Origin: Acholeplasmataceae bacterium
GTDB lineage: Bacteria; Bacillota_I; Bacilli_A; Acholeplasmatales; Acholeplasmataceae
Direction of reading: 5' to 3'
Assembly (NCBI GenBank): GCA_003518475.1
Contig: DOYO01000023.1
Coordinates: 11,071-55,236 of the forward strand
DNA: 44,166 nucleotides
Positions 16,609-24,155 of this stretch are shown here, piece after piece; position 1 is the first letter of the stretch, and each line of letters begins with the position of its first letter. Below the pieces are notes generated by a model that saw only the letters and a program-made list of their open reading frames with translations, was not told the origin of the DNA and made no database searches. A program made the position numbers and the translations under genes.

Positions 16609-17955
16609 ATGAAAAATAATACAAGAGCAGATATTTTAAAGAGTGCGAAAGAAAATGATGTGAGGTACATCAGACTACAATTTACAGATATGTTAGGCAC
16701 AGTAAAAAACGTTGAAATTCCAATTAATAATCTTGAAAAAGCTTTAGCGAATGAAGTTATGTTTGACGGTTCATCGATTCAAGGATTTGTCAGAATCGAC
16801 GAAGCGGATATGTATCTTTATCCTGATCTATCGACATGGTTGATCCTCGAATGGGAAACCACTCCATCTGCAGCTGGCAAGGTTGCCAGATTGATTTGTG
16901 ATATTTATACAACCTCTCACGTTCCTTTTGAAGGAGATCCTAGGTTCATCCTGAAAAGAAATCTTGCTGAACTCAAAAAATTAGGTTACGACAAGTTCAA
17001 TGTCGGTGTTGAACCTGAATTCTTCTTATTTAAATTAGATGAACATGGAAAACCAACCATGGAGTTCTCCGATTTAGGAGGATACTTTGATTTAGCTCCA
17101 ATTGATGGATCTGAAGACGTCAGACGTGATATCGTTCTTGAACTTGAAAAGATGAACTTTGAAATGGAAGTATCACACCATGAGGTTGCGTATGGACAGC
17201 ATGAAATCAATTTCCATTTTGATAATGCTCTTGAAGCATGTGATAACATCCAAACTTTTAAAATCTTAGTTAAAAATGTTGCTAGACGCCACGGGTATCA
17301 CGCAACCTTCATGCCAAAACCAGTTCAGGGCATCAACGGATCAGGGATGCATACCAATTGCTCTATTTCAGATGTTGAAGGTAATAATTTATTCTATGAT
17401 CCAAATACTGAAAACCAACTCTCACAAACAGCGCTCCGTTTCATCGCTGGCGTGATGAAACATGCGCAGGAATTCGCATTAGTCACGAATCCTACCGTAA
17501 ACTCTTATAAGAGGCTCGTTCCAGGCTATGAGGCTCCATGTTACATTTCATGGTCTGATGCGAACCGTTCAACAATGATCCGTATTCCAGCAGCCCGCGG
17601 TAAAGCGACGCGTGTTGAAGTGCGTTCCGTTGACCCGTCAGCCAATCCATATTTAGCGATGAGTGCGCTGCTTGCTGCAGGTTTAGATGGAATCCGTTCA
17701 GAAATTGATGGAATATCACCCATAAAGAAGAACCTGTTCAAGATGTCAGAACAAGAAAGAAAACGTTTAGGGATCCGCAATCTTCCTGAAAGTCTTCGTG
17801 AAGCCATTGAAAACTTCTCCAATTCAACCATGATGAAGGAAGCGATCGGTGAAATTTTATGGAGTAAACTCATTGAAGCGAAGACCAAAGAGTGGGATGA
17901 ATATAAGATGAAAGTCACTCAATGGGAATTAGACAAGTATTTACCTATTATTTAA
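16609..17955 (+). CDS. glnA: Glutamine synthetase, type I
   Basis: The 448-residue enzyme condenses glutamate and ammonia with ATP to give glutamine. Motifs include the N-terminal beta-grasp with GSSIQGFVRIDEADM, the metal-binding VEPEFFLF, NGSGMH and the glutamate loop NRSTMIRIP. Arg62 in GFVRI matches the feedback-inhibition Arg of Bacillus-type GSI-alpha enzymes. The adenylylation Tyr segment of GSI-beta is absent, so this is the alpha type. ATG 16609 follows GAGGGG by a normal distance; the earlier in-frame TTG at 16591 is only 6 bases past the -10 box and cannot be the start. It is monocistronic, and its product is the amino donor for GlmS just upstream. Confidence 0.96.
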   Translation: MKNNTRADILKSAKENDVRYIRLQFTDMLGTVKNVEIPINNLEKALANEVMFDGSSIQGFVRIDEADMYLYPDLSTWLILEWETTPSAAGKVARLICDIYTTSHVPFEGDPRFILKRNLAELKKLGYDKFNVGVEPEFFLFKLDEHGKPTMEFSDLGGYFDLAPIDGSEDVRRDIVLELEKMNFEMEVSHHEVAYGQHEINFHFDNALEACDNIQTFKILVKNVARRHGYHATFMPKPVQGINGSGMHTNCSISDVEGNNLFYDPNTENQLSQTALRFIAGVMKHAQEFALVTNPTVNSYKRLVPGYEAPCYISWSDANRSTMIRIPAARGKATRVEVRSVDPSANPYLAMSALLAAGLDGIRSEIDGISPIKKNLFKMSEQERKRLGIRNLPESLREAIENFSNSTMMKEAIGEILWSKLIEAKTKEWDEYKMKVTQWELDKYLPII

Positions 17956-17962
17956 CATAGTT

Positions 17963-17985
17963 ACGCCAAGCAATTGGCGTTTTTT
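17963..17985 (+). terminator. glnA terminator, overlapping the pepF promoter
   Basis: ACGCCAA (17963-17969) pairs with TTGGCGT (17974-17980), followed by T-rich sequence. It is nested in a wider inverted repeat TAACATAG (17953) / CTATGTTA (17991). The 3' arm supplies TTGGCG, the -35 of pepF. Confidence 0.9.
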
Positions 17986-18002
17986 CTTTCCTATGTTATA
18001 AT
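17974..18002 (+). promoter_or_regulatory. pepF promoter
   Basis: TTGGCG (17974-17979), 17 bases, extended -10 TGT-TATAAT (TATAAT at 17997-18002). Confidence 0.75.
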
Positions 18003-18034
18003 TATTTCAAAGAAAAAAAGAAAAAGGGGACCCT

Positions 18035-19786
18035 ATGAAAAACTGGAACTTAAATGATTTATATTCAGGTTTTGATGATAGATTCTTATCAGATCTGACT
18101 AAACTTGAGGTATTGGTAGATCAATACATGCTTCATGTCCGCACCAAACCATCTGATGACATTTCCTATATTGAGGGATACTTAAAGATTCAAGAAGAAA
18201 TAACAACATTAGGCAGAACACTTTCATCTTATCCATCTTTGGTCATGTCAACTGACGTGACCAACCAGGAAGCGATGAAGCATATGGCGAACATCACCAA
18301 GATCTTTAGAAAACCAACTGCTGAAGATGTCATGTTTTCAAGATATTTGACAACTGTTGACTTAACTGCATTATCAAATAAATCTCCTCTGATCAAGCAA
18401 TATAAGTTCGGTCTTGAACTCGAACAAAAAGAAGCGAAGCATTTACTCACTGAAAAAGAAGAAATCTTATATGCAAAGATGAGAGAATTGGCATCAGGCT
18501 CATGGGGCAGACTCCAAGGTCTTACGACAGCCAATCTTCCTGTTCTCTTCAGAGGTAAGGAAATCACCTTAAGCGAGGTTAGGAACCTCGCCTATGATAA
18601 TGACCAATCCATTCGTAAAGACGCTTATGAGGCTGAATTAAAGGCTTATTTAGCGATTGAAGATCAGGTCTCTCTTGCTCTATCCAACATCAAGCGAGAA
18701 GTTGTCTTGATGAATGAATTAAGAGGTTATGAATCTCCTATTCAAAAGACATTAGATCAATCCAAGATGACAAAAGAAACATTAGACGCGATGATATCTG
18801 CAATGATGGATTTTCGTCCTCATTTTGAAAAGTATTTGAAAGCGAAAGCGAAGTATTTAGGATACCTGGGGGGCTTGCCATTTTATGAAATGTTCGCACC
18901 TGTCGGTAAGCTAGAAAAGACTTATACCTATGAAGAAGCTCAAGAAGTTGTTAAAAAAGGCTTTTACAGTTATTCCAAGCGTTTAGGGGATTTCGCGACG
19001 AAAGCATTTGATAACGAATGGGTGGATGTATATCCTAAGAAGGGCAAGAGGGGTGGAGCGTTCTGTTCCAATCAACCTCAATTGAAACAATCCAGAATCA
19101 TGACGAACTTTACAGGATCTTTATCTGATGTACTCACGCTTGCTCATGAACTGGGACACGGCTATCATGGGGAAGTCATCTCCTCCAATCAACCACTTCA
19201 TTGGTCTTATCCGATGCCTTTGGCAGAAACAGCGTCTATTTTTTGTGAAACGGTTGTCAATAACCATTTACTCTCATCTTTAACAAATCCACAAGAAAGA
19301 TTATCAGTTTTAGAAAACTCTCTACAAGGAGATACTCAAGTCATTATTGATATCCTTTCACGCTTCATCTTTGAAACGCATCTTTTTGAGAATTCTCAAG
19401 GACCAGTTTCAAAACATCAAATGAAGGACATGATGATCGAAGCTCAAAAAGAAGCATATTTAAATGGTCTTGATCATACCCTTCTTCATCCCTACATGTG
19501 GCTGAATAAGGGTCATTACTATAGCGCAGGATTAAACTTCTATAACTTCCCTTATGCATTCGGTTTACTCTTTGGAAAGGGATTATATGCACAGTATTTA
19601 AAGAATCCTTCAACCTTCTTGAAGAGTTATGATGACTTATTATCCTTAACAACGAAGACAAGCGTTGAAGAGGTTGCTAAGTCTATGGGTATTGATGTGA
19701 CGAAGAAGGAGTTCTGGTTGGAATCTCTATCAGAAGTTAAGAAAGATATCGATGAAGTTTGTTCACTCTTCCTAATTAAATCTTAA
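18035..19786 (+). CDS. pepF: M3-family oligoendopeptidase F
   Basis: This 583-residue cytosolic zinc metallopeptidase degrades short peptides. The zinc site is HELGH with His371, Glu372 and His375. The third ligand Glu lies in PLAETASIF, about 27 residues later. The conserved C-terminal 'YSAGLNFYNFPYAFG' region of M3 oligoendopeptidases is present. The N-terminal ~120 residues form the helical PepF lid. AAAGGGG precedes the ATG at a normal distance. It is a single-gene unit with its own promoter. Peptide catabolism fits a host- or community-dependent heterotroph, but that is inference. Confidence 0.93.
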   Translation: MKNWNLNDLYSGFDDRFLSDLTKLEVLVDQYMLHVRTKPSDDISYIEGYLKIQEEITTLGRTLSSYPSLVMSTDVTNQEAMKHMANITKIFRKPTAEDVMFSRYLTTVDLTALSNKSPLIKQYKFGLELEQKEAKHLLTEKEEILYAKMRELASGSWGRLQGLTTANLPVLFRGKEITLSEVRNLAYDNDQSIRKDAYEAELKAYLAIEDQVSLALSNIKREVVLMNELRGYESPIQKTLDQSKMTKETLDAMISAMMDFRPHFEKYLKAKAKYLGYLGGLPFYEMFAPVGKLEKTYTYEEAQEVVKKGFYSYSKRLGDFATKAFDNEWVDVYPKKGKRGGAFCSNQPQLKQSRIMTNFTGSLSDVLTLAHELGHGYHGEVISSNQPLHWSYPMPLAETASIFCETVVNNHLLSSLTNPQERLSVLENSLQGDTQVIIDILSRFIFETHLFENSQGPVSKHQMKDMMIEAQKEAYLNGLDHTLLHPYMWLNKGHYYSAGLNFYNFPYAFGLLFGKGLYAQYLKNPSTFLKSYDDLLSLTTKTSVEEVAKSMGIDVTKKEFWLESLSEVKKDIDEVCSLFLIKS

Positions 19787-19832
19787 GGAGTTCGTAAGGA
19801 CTTCGCTTCATAATGATTTCAATATCAAATCG

Positions 19833-19862
19833 GTATCAAAGATACTTTTTGTATGTTATAAT
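19833..19862 (+). promoter_or_regulatory. Promoter of the Wzz/kinase operon with overlapping palindrome
   Basis: The -10 is extended, TGT-TATAAT (TATAAT 19857-19862). The -35 region is occupied by the palindrome GTATCAAAGATAC (19833-19845), the exact reverse complement of the one before the flavodoxin gene. T5 after the palindrome means it could also act as a weak terminator for pepF. Confidence 0.5.
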
Positions 19863-19892
19863 AAGTTTAAGTTAAACTGTGGAGGAAAAAGT

Positions 19893-20603
19893 ATGAACGA
19901 ACAACAGCTAGAAACAACCAACGAGATCAGCCTAATCGACCTTTTTAAAATACTGAGAAAAAATTTATTGCTGATTATCGCATTTACATTCGCGTTTGCA
20001 GTATTCGCGACGGTTTATGCATACGTCATCGCAGATCCAACCTATAAATCAAATGCTGATGTGATGGTGCAGGTACAGACAGATGTGGCAGTTGAAGGAG
20101 CATACGATTATACAACTGCTCAAAAATTGCTCGCAACAATCGCAGAACTGATGAAGAAAGACGTTGTCTTGATTGAAGTTATCAACGAATTAGGGCTTGA
20201 AATGACTGCAAGTCAAATCAGAAACGGTTTGACAGTCACATCTTCAACAACCAGCTATTTCATCAATATCAGTTATATTTCAGATGATGTTACGGAAACA
20301 AGAGATGTAGTCAATGGCGTGATTGATGCTGCGATTGACATCGCAAATAACAATCCAGCATTTTCAGCGATTAAAGATAAGATTACGAGAACATCCAATG
20401 CAGGTTTAGGTGTTTATGAATCACCAAATAAACCTTTATATATCGTTATCGGAATTATTCTGGGCGGTATTGTCGGTGTTGGTATCGCGTTACTCAAAGA
20501 ATTATTCAATAACACGTTCCAAACAAAGGATCAGCTGGAAAATTACTTTGGTATTCAGGTATTGGGCGTCATTCCTGAATTTGAAGTCAGGGAGGTCAAG
20601 TAA
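19893..20603 (+). CDS. Polysaccharide chain-length determinant (Wzz/CpsC-type) protein
   Basis: The 236-residue membrane protein has two transmembrane helices (~28-50 and ~183-206) with an extracytoplasmic Wzz domain between. The second helix follows a Pro-containing ESPNKP segment typical of the family. Proteins of this size act as activator/anchor of a separate BY-type tyrosine kinase, which is the next gene and starts 1 base after this stop. The three-gene set (Wzz, kinase, PHP phosphatase) corresponds to cpsC-cpsD-cpsB of Gram-positive capsule loci. It sets polymer length and export with the polymerase. The start follows GGAGGAAAA. Confidence 0.9.
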   Translation: MNEQQLETTNEISLIDLFKILRKNLLLIIAFTFAFAVFATVYAYVIADPTYKSNADVMVQVQTDVAVEGAYDYTTAQKLLATIAELMKKDVVLIEVINELGLEMTASQIRNGLTVTSSTTSYFINISYISDDVTETRDVVNGVIDAAIDIANNNPAFSAIKDKITRTSNAGLGVYESPNKPLYIVIGIILGGIVGVGIALLKELFNNTFQTKDQLENYFGIQVLGVIPEFEVREVK

Positions 20604-21326
20604 ATGAGTAAGAAGAAGATCAATATATTCCAAATTGAAAGAAATGAACGATATGATTACCTTGTTACCAAAGAACAACCGCTTTCCTATACTTCTGAAT
20701 GTTTCCAAAAAGTTTTGATCAATATTGATTATGCCAACCTTGATAATGATATGAAAGTATTACAATTCACATCAACACTCGCAAGTGAAGGTAAATCAAC
20801 ATTCATTTCAAATTTAGCTTATCTATTGGGTCAAAAAGGTAAGAAAGTCATCTTAATCGATCTAGACTTAAGAAAACCAAAAATGAATCGAGTATTCAAC
20901 GTAACCAATCGAGAAGGTTTAACTGACTATCTATCCGGAAAAGTTCAATATGAAACTGTGGTTCGCCATTCGGAAGAAATTGGTGTTGACTTCATCGTCG
21001 GTGGAGAAAAAACAACATCTGTCGTTAATGTACTTGAAGCTAAGAAACTTAAGGAATTAATTGTACGCTTAAAAAGCGAGTATGATTATGTCTTGTTAGA
21101 TACTCCTCCAGTCATTGCTGTATCAGATGCGCTTTATGTTGCTAAACTAGCTGATGGGGTCATTTTCATCGTCGCACAAAATGTCGCGAAGAAGAGTCTT
21201 GTCAAGGAAGCAATTCAAACATTAAAACATAATAATGTGCACATTATTGGAACTATACTCACTCAAGTGGACTTGAAGAATGGTTCATATGGCTATGGTT
21301 ACGATTATAGCTATAAGTACGAATAG
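20604..21326 (+). CDS. BY-type tyrosine kinase (CpsD/CapB)
   Basis: This 240-residue cytoplasmic ATPase/autokinase has Walker A SEGKST (with STLASEGKSTF), Walker A' VILIDLDLRKP and Walker B YVLLDTPP, the bacterial tyrosine-kinase order. The C-terminus ends in a tyrosine cluster, YGYGYDYSYKYE, the usual autophosphorylation tail. Such kinases work with the adjacent Wzz-type activator, and cycling of tail phosphorylation controls polysaccharide length and export. It starts immediately after the Wzz stop and is followed 3 bases later by its presumed phosphatase. Confidence 0.93.
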   Translation: MSKKKINIFQIERNERYDYLVTKEQPLSYTSECFQKVLINIDYANLDNDMKVLQFTSTLASEGKSTFISNLAYLLGQKGKKVILIDLDLRKPKMNRVFNVTNREGLTDYLSGKVQYETVVRHSEEIGVDFIVGGEKTTSVVNVLEAKKLKELIVRLKSEYDYVLLDTPPVIAVSDALYVAKLADGVIFIVAQNVAKKSLVKEAIQTLKHNNVHIIGTILTQVDLKNGSYGYGYDYSYKYE

Positions 21327-21329
21327 GCT

Positions 21330-22019
21330 ATGATTGACATTCATTCTCACATCCTTCCAGGCGTCGATGACGGATCTCAACACATTGAATTATCGCTGGA
21401 AATGATTAAAAAAGAAGTTTTAGATGGTGTTAAAGCAGTCATTCTCACCCCTCACGTCCAATCACATGTGACGAAAGCGTCACATGAAGAAAGAAAAGCA
21501 GCTTTTGATAACTTGGTAGCAGAGGTCAAAAAACAAGGCTTGGAAATTGAATTATACTTAGGCGCTGAGATACTTTATAAGTCTCACATTCAGCCTGATT
21601 ACAGTCAAATGTCACTTGCTGGATCCAAATATTTATTGGTCGAGTTCTCGCCAACCATTGAAACTCCCATAGAAGAAGTTGTTTATGATTTATCTCATAG
21701 CGGGTTCATCCCCATTGTCGCTCATGTTGAGCGCTATGGATATCTAAAATTTGAGGATTATTTTAAGATAAAACGAGCTGGTGGTTTTCTTCAGGTCAAT
21801 GCAGATGCAGCCATCGGATTTGATAAGAAAAAGCGAGATAAACTCATTCTTCAAATGCTCAGGGAAGAACTTGTTGATTTCATAGCAACTGATACGCACA
21901 ATATGGACAATAGACAACCGATTTTGAAAGAAGCTTTTAATATTTTAAAGCATAAAATAGATATTGCTTATCTAAATGAGATATTTTATACCAATGCTTT
22001 AAAAATCATTAACAAATAA
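21330..22019 (+). CDS. PHP-family protein tyrosine phosphatase (CpsB/CapC/YwqE)
   Basis: The 229-residue manganese-dependent phosphatase belongs to the PHP fold. Metal motifs are DIHSHILPGVDDGS (3-16), TPHVQSH (~40-46), a central Glu in LGAEIL, VAHVERY and the C-terminal ATDTHN. It is expected to dephosphorylate the tyrosine tail of the kinase encoded just upstream. It is the last gene of the operon, with a strong terminator 4 bases after the stop. No strong ribosome binding site precedes it, which suggests coupling to kinase translation. Confidence 0.93.
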   Translation: MIDIHSHILPGVDDGSQHIELSLEMIKKEVLDGVKAVILTPHVQSHVTKASHEERKAAFDNLVAEVKKQGLEIELYLGAEILYKSHIQPDYSQMSLAGSKYLLVEFSPTIETPIEEVVYDLSHSGFIPIVAHVERYGYLKFEDYFKIKRAGGFLQVNADAAIGFDKKKRDKLILQMLREELVDFIATDTHNMDNRQPILKEAFNILKHKIDIAYLNEIFYTNALKIINK

Positions 22020-22023
22020 GACA

Positions 22024-22056
22024 AGCATAAGTGGATTTTCACTTATGCTTTTTTTT
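22024..22056 (+). terminator. Terminator of Wzz/kinase/phosphatase operon
   Basis: A perfect 10-base stem AGCATAAGTG / CACTTATGCT with a 6-base loop and T8. Confidence 0.93.
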
Positions 22057-22097
22057 ATCTTTCAATGCTTGAGAAAGACAACAACATTCAACTGTGT

Positions 22098-22126
22098 TAT
22101 AATATGAATATCAAAGATATAAGGGA
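22098..22126 (+). promoter_or_regulatory. Promoter, palindrome and ribosome binding site of YwaF-like gene
   Basis: Extended -10 TGT-TATAAT (22098-22103), then palindrome ATATCAAAGATAT (22108-22120), then AAGGGAG before ATG 22134. The palindrome is the third copy of the motif seen at 8063 and 19833. The elements show that the ATG at 22065 is upstream of the transcript and not the start. Confidence 0.55.
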
Positions 22127-22133
22127 GTATTTC

Positions 22134-23012
22134 ATGCAAATCGTTCAAGTGGGCAACATCTACTATTTCATCTATATATTCGCATTCTTCGCATTCACCA
22201 TACTTTCTCTTATCTTTTTACGGAATAAGAGCCAAAAATTTAGAAATAGATTCATTTTCGGATTGGCTGTATTAAATCTGTTTATCCATTTCGCTAAAAT
22301 ATTTATTTACCCATATACGACAGTTGAATATATTTGGACCAAGGTGTCCTTTGAGAATGTCTGCGCGGTATCCGCACTGACATTTCCTTTTCTGTATTTC
22401 GTTAAGAACAAGACGATTAAGGACTATATGATATTAGTTGGGATATCATCTGGAATTCTCACCTTCATCTTTCCAGTCGATGCGATGTCAGAATATTTCA
22501 ATGGAGCTATTTTAGGATATAAGGGAGCTTTCAGCATTGAAGTGATTCGCTTTTACACTTCTCACTTTTTAATTTTCTTAGTTCCATTCTTAATGATGCA
22601 ATATAAATTCCATACCGTATCCATCAAACGTGCGTACCGCGCACCTTTGATGTTGATTTTAGTGTTGGTTATCATTTATATCAATGAATTGGTCATTACC
22701 GCGCTCGGTTGGGTGCCAAGAGAACAGCTTTATAGTCCAGATTATCGAAATCCTTCATTTATTTTCGGAGTTCGGGGTGATTTAACTGGATTAGGTGCTA
22801 TACTGGGAGCGTTCGTACCGATGTTTTTAAGAGTTCATCCTGTGACAGGAGAACTATTCTACTGGCCTGTGCTTTGGTTGGCGATTCCCGCATTTATTTA
22901 TGGTTCACTATTCACGATCATCCTGATGGTCGTCTATGATGGAAAGAATACGAAGTTATATTTCCAACGAATCTTCAGAATGCATCCGAAGGAACAAAAA
23001 ATCATCGAATAA
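22134..23012 (+). CDS. YwaF-like integral membrane protein
   Basis: The 292-residue protein has about seven hydrophobic helices and a short basic C-terminal tail. The layout (a Cys-containing helix near residue 75, FENVCAVSALTF, then short loops) resembles the uncharacterised TIGR02206/YwaF family, of which a closer member is encoded at 27357. Function is unknown. ATG 22134 is preferred over the in-frame ATG 22065 because the promoter and the ribosome binding site lie between them. It lies between the capsule regulatory operon and ilvE but has its own terminators on both sides. Confidence 0.8.
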   Translation: MQIVQVGNIYYFIYIFAFFAFTILSLIFLRNKSQKFRNRFIFGLAVLNLFIHFAKIFIYPYTTVEYIWTKVSFENVCAVSALTFPFLYFVKNKTIKDYMILVGISSGILTFIFPVDAMSEYFNGAILGYKGAFSIEVIRFYTSHFLIFLVPFLMMQYKFHTVSIKRAYRAPLMLILVLVIIYINELVITALGWVPREQLYSPDYRNPSFIFGVRGDLTGLGAILGAFVPMFLRVHPVTGELFYWPVLWLAIPAFIYGSLFTIILMVVYDGKNTKLYFQRIFRMHPKEQKIIE

Positions 23013-23026
23013 TCAAAATCAAACTT

Positions 23027-23055
23027 AAAAGATATATATTAAAACTATCTTTTTT
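23027..23055 (+). terminator. Terminator after first YwaF-like gene
   Basis: AAAAGATA / TATCTTTT stem with an 11-base AT-rich loop and a T-rich tail. Confidence 0.7.
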
Positions 23056-23126
23056 GTTTCACACTTCATAACAAGAACATTCAAACAACAAATCAAACAT
23101 AAAACTATAGAATGGAAGGTTGAAGC

Positions 23127-24140
23127 ATGAACACAAAACCAAAGGGTTTCACTTACACCAAGGTAGCTTATAACTACATCTCATATTTTAAGGATGGCAA
23201 ATGGGATGAAGGAACGCTCAGGGAAGATGACAAGCTCGTTATTTCAGCAACATCCACCGCACTGCATTACGGTCAGCAGTGCTTTGAAGGATTAAAGGCA
23301 TACCGGAGAAAAGATGGCGGCATCCAGCTTTTCAGAGTTGAAGACAACGCGAGAAGATTTCAAAGATCTGCGGACCGGATGGCGATGCCGATCGTTCCAG
23401 TTGAAAAATTCATTGACGCTGTTGTCAAAACGGTTAAAGCCAATGAAGCGTTCGTTCCACCTTATGGAAATCATGAATCGCTATATATCAGACCTTTCTT
23501 AATCGGAATCGGAGATAACCTAGGTCTTCGTCCAGCTCCAGAGTATATTTTTTCAGTCATCGCATCTCCTGTTGGCAATTACTTTGCCGGTGAGGCAAAA
23601 CCAGTTGATTTAATCGTTTCTGATGATGACAGAGCAGCTCCTCATGGCACAGGCGATGTCAAGGTAGGCGGGAATTACGCTGCCTCTTTGAAACCTCAAT
23701 TGATCGCGCGTAAAAACGGATACGCTGAATGCATCTTCCTAGATCCATCCACGCATACGAAGATTGAAGAAGTCGGCGCAGCCAATTTCTTCGGGATCAC
23801 CAATGATCATCAGTATGTAACGCCTAAATCTCCATCCATATTGGATTCGATAACAAACCGTTCCTTAAAATGGCTTGCTCAATACGTACTCAATCTAGAA
23901 GTTCTTGAACAAGATATCTTTATCAATCAATTGGATAAGTTCGTTGAAGCCGGTGCCTGCGGCACGGCTGCAGCCATCACGCCAATCGGATCGATCACAC
24001 ATCTGGGGGTTAAGCACACATTTCCTGCGCATGAGGAAATGGGAGAATACACAAGAAAGCTTTATAACTTATTGACAGGCATACAATTTGGAGATATTGA
24101 GGACCCTAATCATTGGATTACAAAGATATCGCTTCATTAG
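23127..24140 (+). CDS. ilvE: Branched-chain amino acid aminotransferase
   Basis: This 337-residue class IV PLP aminotransferase interconverts Val, Leu or Ile and their keto acids with glutamate. Motifs include the N-terminal HYGQQCFEGLKAYR, the PLP-Lys segment GDVKVGGNYAAS, EEVGAANFFG and the phosphate-binding GTAAAITPIG. Length is typical of the long (type II) BCATs. GGAAGG precedes the ATG. No other branched-chain biosynthesis genes are present, so it may serve catabolism or interconversion. It is followed 15 bases later by an EAL-domain gene with its own strong ribosome binding site, so the two are probably cotranscribed although functionally unrelated. Confidence 0.95.
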   Translation: MNTKPKGFTYTKVAYNYISYFKDGKWDEGTLREDDKLVISATSTALHYGQQCFEGLKAYRRKDGGIQLFRVEDNARRFQRSADRMAMPIVPVEKFIDAVVKTVKANEAFVPPYGNHESLYIRPFLIGIGDNLGLRPAPEYIFSVIASPVGNYFAGEAKPVDLIVSDDDRAAPHGTGDVKVGGNYAASLKPQLIARKNGYAECIFLDPSTHTKIEEVGAANFFGITNDHQYVTPKSPSILDSITNRSLKWLAQYVLNLEVLEQDIFINQLDKFVEAGACGTAAAITPIGSITHLGVKHTFPAHEEMGEYTRKLYNLLTGIQFGDIEDPNHWITKISLH

Positions 24141-24155
24141 ACCGGGGAGGGACTT

